Assembly: GCA_027924645.1 (NCBI GenBank)
Contig: BSBN01001807.1
Coordinates: 15,332,001-15,396,000, forward strand
Source: Cunninghamia lanceolata
Taxonomy: Eukaryota > Streptophyta > Pinopsida > Cupressales > Cupressaceae
DNA: 64,000 nucleotides
Reading direction: 5' to 3'
Part shown: positions 56,701-64,000 of the stretch, one piece after another
Layout: each line of letters begins with the position of its first letter
How positions within the stretch are numbered: position 1 is the first letter of the stretch
Position numbers and translations under genes: made by a program
Notes under the pieces: generated by a model
What the model was told of the DNA's origin: nothing
What the model saw: only the letters and a program-made list of their open reading frames with translations
The model's database searches: none

Positions 56701-59700
56701 CCATTAGGTTTAGACACAGGTACAATGTTTGAGACCCAATCTGAATAGTCAATGGGTCGTATAAACTTTGTGTCTAACAGCTTCTGTATTTCTACTTTCA
56801 CTAGGAGAGCGATCTGTGGGTGCATCTTTCTCAACTTCTGTTTGACTGGTTTCACTTTGGGATCAACTGTGAGATAATGAACTACCAGCTTAGGGTCGAG
56901 CCCTGGCATATCCGCATAGGTCCATGCAAAGTTGATGGTTCGTTGCAAGAAGAAGCTGTTAAGATTTTTGTGCTCTGTGTCAAATAATGATGCCGCTAGA
57001 AATGTTGTCTTTGGATTCTGTTCTGTACCCAGGTTGATCTCTGTAGAATCTTCCACTAGTAGAGCTGATTTCTCCTGGTACTTAGATGGTAAGGGAAGGT
57101 CAAATCCTCCATCCTCAGGTGCCACAGTTGGGTTTTCACCTTTGGATACGTCCTTTATTTTTACTATTTTGTGATCAGGAGGTGCCACAGTGTGGTTTTC
57201 ACTTAGAGATCTTTCTTTATGTGCGCTTTTGCGACTAGAGGATTTGGCATTCTCACCAAAATAAGTCGTGGGCTCAAGTTCCATTACAAAACTTGCCTTG
57301 TGATCGCCAAGAGGGATACCTTCTCGAAGTCCCATGAATTCAGCTAAAGCTTCGTCATTCTGAAAGACATCTATAACGGGGGGCCCTTGTTGGTCCCAAT
57401 CGATAAGTTCAGGGTAGACAAGCGTGACATTCTGGGTGCTGGTGGTGGAAGTTAAGGATACAGAAGATAGTGTAAAAATGGAGGATTCTGCGAATAGATT
57501 GGTTATGCGGAGGGAAGAGTCATCGATGATATCCTCTGTAGATGTCGAATCGGCGGGAAACTTGTCAGCTACCTCGTCGAGGATATACTCGATGTCCGAG
57601 GCGCGTGGTACCTTCTTACCAAATCCTAATCCTTTCTTGTCTAGCTTCTTTGTTACCACAATGGGCTCCATAGTGCCTTGATTCTGTTTCCCAAGGCCAC
57701 CTTTGCCTTTATAGCCCATGTTTTTCACTATCCTTAAGCCATTGCCATATTGCTTGACTGGTATTGTGACTGGTTCTTTCTCCTTGTAGAGCCAAGAAGA
57801 GATGTCCTCAATAGTTTCCTCTTCCAATAACTGTCCATGTTGGAATTGGGTTAGGAATGTTGGGGGAGGAATAGCTGCTTTTTTGATAACTTTAGCAATG
57901 GGTGGTTGGCCGTAAGATTTTGGAGATAGAGGCATCCGCCCTACACAACAAGATTCTGAGATATCATAAGTGCCAAACCCTATATCTCGGACATGAGCTG
58001 TGATTTTGGGGAGGGGTGTAGGCTCACTTGTAGAGGCTTGCGTGAGAGTTTCAGGGTCAACATAGAGAGGGGACTCAAGGGCTTTGTCATTTTTAGGCAC
58101 TTGGTTGCAATTCCTATAGCTTCCTTGCAAGACACGGCAAAATTCAAAAGGATTAAGATCTCCTAGGATGGTGATCTCTGTACCATTGTATGGGAATTTG
58201 AGGGACTGATGGTACGTGGAGGGAACAACTTTCATTGCATGGATCCATGGGCGGCCCAGAATAATGTTGTAAGGCAGCTCAATATCAAGGACTTGACACC
58301 TGGTTTCAAGCATGACAGGGCCCAGTTGTATAGGCAAGTGAATAACACCTTTTGAACGGCGTTCTGCATCATCATACCCCTTGATTGTAATACTATGCTC
58401 AGTGTTGACGTGATCCTCAGAGTATCCCAATTGCTTTAGTAACTTTAAAGAACAGATGTTGAGACCAGCACCACCATCTATGAGGATGCGTTTGATTTTG
58501 CGTTTATGGATGAGCACTTCAATATGGAGGGCATCGTTGTGACAAGGATCATGGGAGGGAAGGTCTTTCTCAGAGAAGACCACATTGTAAGGCGAAGCAA
58601 TATTACCCACTATAGCTTGGAAATCTGCGACTGCTATGTTGTTAGGAACGGAGGACTCTTGGAGGGCTTTTTCTAGCACTACTCTATGTGCAGGTGATGA
58701 CCGTAGAAGGTCCAAAATAGGGATCTGTGCTGGTGTTTTCCCTAGATGTTCGACAAGATTATAATCAGACTGAACCAGAAGTCTAGGTGTAGGTGTACAA
58801 ATGGTGACATGACCTCGACGAGTAGTAACAGCACAATCTGTAGATTTGCCTTTGATGGTGAGGGTAGACACTCGACTCTCTTCAAAACGACCTACAATGG
58901 AATCGAAAGACGTGGATGCGTGATTGATACCTTTACCTCTATCCTGAGGAGGTGGACCATGATGAGGGAATGGTTCCTTGTACATATCGAGATCCTTGTT
59001 CGTGTGTTGCGCTGTTGATTCATTCTCAAAAGTGATTTGATTACCGTCGATGAGGTTTTGGATGAGGTGCTTAAGCTTCATGCAAGATGCTGTTCGATGA
59101 CCTTTGCTCCTATGGAACTCACAATACTCATTGTCTCTGTAACGTGCAGTTTTGTAGACAGGTTCTCCATATGGGGGAGCATCAGGTAAGGTGATGAGCC
59201 CTTTCTGTAAAGCTTGCTGTAAGACCGATTCGATGGGCACTCCCAAGGGAGTGAATTGGCGTCGCGGAGGGTAATCTTGTTGAGGCCGCTCTTGTTGTCG
59301 TTGCTGTTGGTTGGGATAAGGCTGCCTTTGTTGCTGCTGTTGTTGAGGTGGAGCTTGACTTGGTTTGGAGAGTTGCAGCGGTGTTTGCAACGTTTGGACA
59401 TGCTTAGTATCGACCACTCCATCGTTGACCACGTTTTTGTTCTTGTTCCAATATTTGGGTTTATCATTCGACTGTTGATGCGAATTGCTATCTTTCGTCT
59501 CCTTAAAGATTTTGACCACACCTTTAGCAATGAGGGCCTTCTCAATGTTGATGCCCTTGTATGTGATTTCATCGAAGGTTGTAGCACTAAGGATTTGCAA
59601 ATGGAAACCTAACTCTTGGTTGAGGTTCTGCACAAAGATGCTAACAAGCTGTTTCTCTGGAATCTTGAAAGGGAATTTACTAGCCATTTGTCTCCATCGT

Positions 59701-61562
59701 TGGAGGAAAGAAATGAACGTTTCACCATTTTTCTGTTTATTGTTGCATAGGTCCGTCATGGAAATCTCATGCTCTGCGTTGTAAGAAAAATGGGTGGCAA
59801 ACTTCTCTGCTAGCTCGTTGAAAGACTTGATACCCGTCGGTAAGTGTGAGAACCATTCTATTGCTTGTCCTCCATGACTGCGAGGAAAAAGACGCATAAG
59901 ATATGTGTCGTTGTGAGAGACCTCGAAGCAAGCAAGATAGAATTCCCTAAGATGGTCTTTTGGGTCACCTTTTCCTTTGTACTTATCGAACTTGGGAATA
60001 GTGAAATTTTGAGGAAAAAGGATCATTGGTAACGACCGATCAAAAGGATAAGGGCACACTTCCTCCAAGGAGAAGGTCTTTTTGGTGTGGCCAAACGTAA
60101 GATCAGATAGCTGTTGTTGCACCTCCGCAATCTTTAGTTCCATAGTCGTGGGAGGGGTTGGTAACGTCTCCTGTTGTCCAAAAAGCGGTTGGTGTTGCCC
60201 GTATGGAAGATTATAGTGTGAGCCATGCGTACTAGTATTGTAAGGGTCGTAAGATTGATTGGGATTGTATGGATTGTATGATTGGTTCAGATTGGGTTGG
60301 AATTGGGGGTTTTGATTAGGCAGAGGTGGAGGTGGCGCTAGGTAAGAATGTTGGCTCTGCGATGGTTGAAGAAACGTATTGGGGGGAGGAAAGCTAAAGT
60401 GCGTTTGATTAGGTTGTGAAGGTGGCACATAGCTTTGGGAAACCTGATGTTGGGAATGTTGCGAGTGGCTAGGTAATGTATGAAAGAAGTTGAGCGTGGA
60501 TGAACGTTGTGGAGGAGGAACATAGGTAGAAGTGATTTGTGACGGTGGGGGTTGATTGAAGATGAAAGTAGAAGAATGTTGTGGTGGAGGAACATAGGTA
60601 GAAGTGATTTGCGACGGTTGGGGTTGCTTGAGGATGAGAGTAGAAGAATGTTGTGGTTGGGGCTGCGTGACTCCAATTGGTTGAGAGACATGCAGGTGTG
60701 ATGATATAGGAGGTGGCATTTGTTGAGACCCTTGTTGCATGGCTACATAAGTGTTCCCCGGATTGTAATTGGGTGGGAAACCTATGCGTGATGGGGTAAC
60801 CAAGATTCCGCTTGTGCTTGGGGTGGACACTTTAGGAGGTGGTTGCACATTGGATCGAGCTAAGGTGGCTTGCTTAGCTAACTCTGCTTGACGTTGGAGA
60901 GTTTCTTGTTGGTTTTGATAGATCTCCATAGGAGTCAAAAGTGGTGATATGGGCCTCTCCCCTGTTGGATTTTGAAAAAGGGGATTCCTATACTGCGAAC
61001 CTTGAGTAGGTAAGGGCGTAGTTGCCGTGGACATGGTTTGCACTGCTTGTATGGTTTCTTGGGTGTTGTTGCTCTCCTTGAGAGTGGACACATCAAAATC
61101 TTGAGGTAACTTGGCACCTTGCTTTGCAAGCAAGCGAAAGAAATGATCCTGGTTCTCACTAAGGATTTTATCAAAGGCAACTATAGCTCTAGGATCTTGT
61201 ATAAATTCATCAAGATCTTGCCCATCTTCTTGAGAGGATTGACCTATTTCAAAGTGTCGCTCTTCTTGAGATGGGGGTTGATCTATGACATAACCTTGTG
61301 GGACAAAATCCGGAGGCAAGCCTGTGGTATACTGCGGTGCATTTATCAAAGGGGTTCTATCCTCATGAGGATTGCTTGGTGCATCTATGTGTGGCATGTT
61401 TGGAGAGCTAATTGGTTTTGCCGCGGGTGTATTAGGAGTCACCTTGGGAGTAATGTTGAGACGACCTGATTGTGGTGTGCGAGGGGGTGACTTGTGCTTC
61501 TTAGGGACAACTTGCCTAGACTTCATAGTTTGCTGTAGCCTAGTGGTGACCATGGGATACAC
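53769..61562 (-). CDS. Gag-pol polyprotein of the Tat element, one frame with two amber codons
   Basis: One minus-strand frame from ATG at 61,562 to the stop at 53,769 (about 2,597 codons) encodes everything the element needs. Approximate residues: Pro/Gln-rich N-terminus 1-480; gag capsid 505-690; C-x2-H-x4-H-x4-C zinc finger 814-827; protease 1010-1130 with active LIDGGAG (Asp 1029); G-patch 1272-1316. RT runs from about 1570, with YVDD at 56,380-56,391. RNase H lies at about 1860-1945 and the second, archaeal-type RNase H at 2015-2145 (YFDGSY, AEYEALLIGL, GDSQLV, REHNKAAD). The integrase HHCC finger is near 2244-2290 and the core and GPF module at 2303-2580 (VTDNGRPF, SNGQAEASN, WLGPF). 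TAG codons at 56,331-56,333 (in RT, after YVDD) and 54,729-54,731 (inside the HHCC finger) interrupt the frame. The frame is otherwise intact, so this copy needs readthrough or trans-help, or is newly dead. Confidence 0.9.
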
Positions 61563-61639
61563 TTAGGACACAATGTAATGCTGGGAATCTGTGAGATGCT
61601 TTGAAGAAACGGACAAACTCTGATGCACAAAGTACTAGA

Positions 61640-61910
61640 CCAAAGGCGCTATACTGTTTGACCAGAGGCGCAGGACTGTGCTACCAAAAGCGTGCTACTG
61701 TGGGCCAGAGGCGACGGACTGAGCTACCAATAGCGAGTTACTGCTATGCCAAAGGCGAGCTACAGTGACCAAAAGTGAGCTACTGTTATACCAAGGGCGC
61801 TGAAGTAGAGTTTTTGCCAGAGGCGGGTTACTGCTGACCAAAGGCGATCTACTGTACTACCAAAGGCGAGCTGCTGTAATACCAGGGGCGCTGAAGTAGT
61901 GTCTGATGTT
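61640..61910. repeat. Leader array A: about 12 units of ~21 bp (CCAAAGGCGAGCTACTGTA)
   Basis: Units such as CCAAAGGCGCTATACTG, CCAGAGGCGGGTTACTGC and CCAAAGGCGAGCTGCTGTA follow each other every 19-27 bases. Each has one GCG core and an ACTG motif. It lies between the gag start and the PBS. Confidence 0.8.
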
Positions 61911-62159
61911 TTTCAAAGGCAAGATTTTTCTGTTTCTGATTGGGTTGGTTTGGCAAGAGAAAACACAGCAAACAAGTGGTCAAAAAAAAAAGGCACAAGG
62001 ACTGACACAACAGATAGTGTATGTTCAAGGCTCCAAACAAGCCCAATGTTTCCACAGGTCTAATACAGTTGCAATCAATAACAAGCACTTTTTATCCCTA
62101 GAGACAAAGTTTCATTGCAGTAGATCAGCTCACAGCTTAATACTCCGTCGATAAAAATA

Positions 62160-62660
62160 TCATTCCATAAAGGTGTCGAATATTTAGTATTTTTGCGAGA
62201 GATGATAGGTAGGGATATCTCACCCTCCCCTTGGAAAGCTCAAGTAGGTCACAAGAGCTTTATGTCCAAGGGAATACTATCTCTTCTCAAGGGAGCCAAT
62301 GGTGAGTATCTTAAGGGTTTAAATCGATTTCCCTTGCACTGATGATTACCGCAATGTTCGGAGGTAGGTCGGGTAGTCTCTATCTAAATTGGTTCTTAGT
62401 GACTTTGAGGGACCAACGCCTTACGAGCAATGCGACAAGCTACTAAAAGCTTTAACCAATCCTACTAAGAGTTTCAAACACTTCGCTCAATGTGAAAATC
62501 GTTTCCACAAAGGGCTAGTACACCTCTTTTCAGTTTGGCATCACAAGGTAAGGCTGACGTCGGTTAGGACTTGGCTTTCACCTTATCCCTTTTATATAGC
62601 GGTTCAAAGGAAAACTCCGCTTAGGGTCGTCCCTTTTGGATGAAACGCAATCCAAAAGCA
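62160..62660. other. Leader block shared with the non-autonomous element
   Basis: The segment with CTTACGAGCA, CTACTAARAGTTT, TAGGACTTGGCTTTC, CCTTATCC and CTTRGGGTCG corresponds in order and spacing to 19,080-19,300. No long ORF is present. A conserved untranslated block in both leaders suggests a role in packaging, translation or dimerisation (inference). Confidence 0.65.
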
Positions 62661-63104
62661 GGCCCTTCTAAAGGAAGTACAAAAAATGTAAAAGCAAGCA
62701 CATCACACAAAGGTTCAATTGTCCCGTTATAAGAAAAATAAGGTGCAAATAAGCTATGCACACACACGATTGTAGTTGTAAATTGTCCCTTATGAAATGA
62801 AGTGTTTGGCATTCATGTCCATTGTCCCTTAGAAAATTGAGGTGTTTGTCCATACATGTCCATTGTCCCTTAAGAAAATCAGTATGTTCCTAAGACTTAG
62901 ATTTGCAAAAAAGATTTGTTCAATTACTCCTTTTAAGCATGCAATGTGTTTCTAAGACTTAGTAAGGTAAAACAAAAGGGTCTTCAACGCTCGTCCTGCA
63001 TAAACATGTTAAAAAAATACCTATTGGCTCTGTGTGAGTAATAAGAAGCTGCAGCAATTCCGTTAGTTCCACCAAAAATTCACAAGTTAGCAAAAATAAA
63101 TCAA

Positions 63105-63835
63105 CTTTGACCAAAAGCGTGTTACTGTTTTACCAGACGCGATTCACTGTAAACAAAAAGCGCTTACAGACAGACCAGAAGCGTCAGAGAATATAGCCAG
63201 ACACGTTGCAGAATAACCAGAAGCGTGGTAGTATGATTCCAAAAGCGCTGCGATAAATACCAAAAGCGTGCAACGATAATAACAAAAGCGCTGTAAAAGA
63301 TCCAGGAGCGCTTCACTGTATAACCGAGAGCGCGATACTATGTGGCCAAACGCGCTGTTCTGTCTCAGATACAGAAAATATTAGTTTTGTTAACAATAAC
63401 CAGGTCAAAATAACTTTTCATGGTGGACCTATTATCTGAAGGATGATATCTGATAGATCTGGGTTGTGTAATCTGGAAAACTCAGAAAAATGGATCAGCC
63501 CAATAGATTAGCACAAAAAACAAGGATATTCCTAAATAAATCAGTTTAGGAGATATCGAAAATCAGGTTTGGAGGACAAATACAACAGCTTGTCCGACAA
63601 AACAACAGATCTGAAATGAGAAATTATTGCAAAAACCCTGAATGAAGTCAAAAACCTAATTTTAACCAAAAGCGCCTAATAGCACGCCAGTAGCGCTTCT
63701 CTGTGTTACCGATAGCGCTTCTCTGTACTACCAGAAGCGCGGCCGTGCTGTGAAGAGCGTTGAACTGCTCCTGCAAAAGCGTTGTAAGATACTGCCAGAA
63801 GCGCTGTGAAGTGCCGTAAGCGCCGTGCCGTACTG
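63105..63835. repeat. Leader arrays B and C: about 20 units of ~21 bp (CCAAAAGCGCT…CTGTA)
   Basis: Array B (63,105-63,365) and array C (63,660-63,835) repeat CCAAAAGCGTG, CCAGAAGCGTC, CCAAAAGCGCTG and TACCGATAGCGCTTCTCTGT at a spacing of about 21 bases. They are separated by about 300 bases without the motif and lie close to the PBS. Confidence 0.8.
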
Positions 63836-63880
63836 TGTCTTCAAAAAAAACAAATTTCTCAAAGAAACCAAGGGATTAGT

Positions 63881-63900
63881 GGGTCCCACCGGGCGTGCCA
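63881..63900 (-). promoter_or_regulatory. Primer-binding site (Tat element)
   Basis: Three bases from the right LTR the minus strand reads TGGCACGCCCGGTGGGACCC, identical to the site at 20,361-20,380. Confidence 0.8.
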
Positions 63901-63903
63901 GAA

Positions 63904-64000
63904 TGTGTATATGGAAAATCGATCTATTCTAAACTAATAAAAACCAAAAATCCAATAACATAAAGAAAACGAATTTAAATAAAAGCCATGACAAATAATC
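63904..64000 (-). repeat. 5' LTR of the Tat element, truncated by the window end
   Basis: The 97 visible bases are identical to 50,150-50,246, indicating a recent insertion. Confidence 0.92.

Larger units (their letters stand above)
50150..64000 (-). mobile_element. Autonomous Ty3/gypsy Tat-type LTR retrotransposon (right LTR runs off the window)
   Basis: The left LTR (50,150-51,403) and the first 97 bases of the right LTR (from 63,904) are identical where both are visible. The polypurine tract lies next to the left LTR and the primer-binding site next to the right one, so the element reads leftward. The interior is 12.5 kb: a 2.3-kb leader, a gag-pol frame of 7.8 kb and a 2.4-kb 3' untranslated block. 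A second RNase H domain between RT/RNase H and integrase, together with lack of a chromodomain, marks the Tat clade (known clade feature). It inserted 190 bp upstream of a PI-PLC exon. The far target duplication is outside the window; ATGGG precedes the left end. Confidence 0.9.

Noticed and set aside
59256..59612. Plus-strand frames opposite gag-pol
   Set aside because: Antisense shadows of the long Tat polyprotein, with no motif of their own.

Overview
The window looks like nuclear DNA of a seed plant with a large, repeat-rich genome, most likely a gymnosperm such as a conifer (inference). Support comes from decayed plant-type PPR genes of the PLS/E/DYW class, a plant organelle RNA-recognition (PORR) fragment, a plant phosphoinositide-specific phospholipase C gene with a very long intron, plant LINE, Copia and Ty3/gypsy elements, and very low gene density. 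No bacterial, organellar, tRNA, rRNA or CRISPR feature was seen.

Layout. 1-8 kb: PORR pseudogene (minus strand), then a cluster of broken PPR gene copies (plus strand) containing a 303-bp tandem amplification and a TIR transposon of about 1 kb. 7.6-11.1 kb: an acidic terminal exon, short-period repeats and a degenerate LINE (plus strand). 12,531-21,443: a complete, young, non-autonomous LTR retrotransposon (minus strand) with 1061-bp LTRs and a GTTCC target duplication. It has no reverse transcriptase but carries a G-patch ORF. 23.6-26.8 kb: a decayed gypsy-like LTR with seven palindromic repeats, a PBS-like site and a gag-like remnant. 26.8-28.2 kb: a Copia-type LTR with an initiator-Met PBS. 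28-39 kb: mostly unrecognised sequence, with one ALDH3-like pseudo-exon and a possible LINE tail. 39.6-50.0 kb: the 3' part of a PI-PLC gene (minus strand) whose last exon is tandemly duplicated. One of its introns is 9.3 kb and holds a fold-back element and several LTRs of a TGTAATGTCCC family. 50,150 to the window end: a very long autonomous Ty3/gypsy element of the Tat type (minus strand) with one continuous gag-pol frame broken by two amber codons. The frame encodes gag, protease, a G-patch, RT, RNase H, a second (archaeal-type) RNase H and integrase. Its right LTR runs off the window.

How the parts relate. The 8.9-kb element without pol and the Tat element share the same 20-nt primer-binding site, the same polypurine tract, a stem-loop directly next to that tract, the same LTR end (TGTAGACACC), homologous untranslated blocks on both sides of the coding region, CG-bearing leader repeats of about 20 nt, and a G-patch domain. 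They look like a parasite/helper pair in which the smaller element keeps the cis-acting scaffold and a G-patch protein and borrows the replication enzymes. This is the most interesting system in the window.
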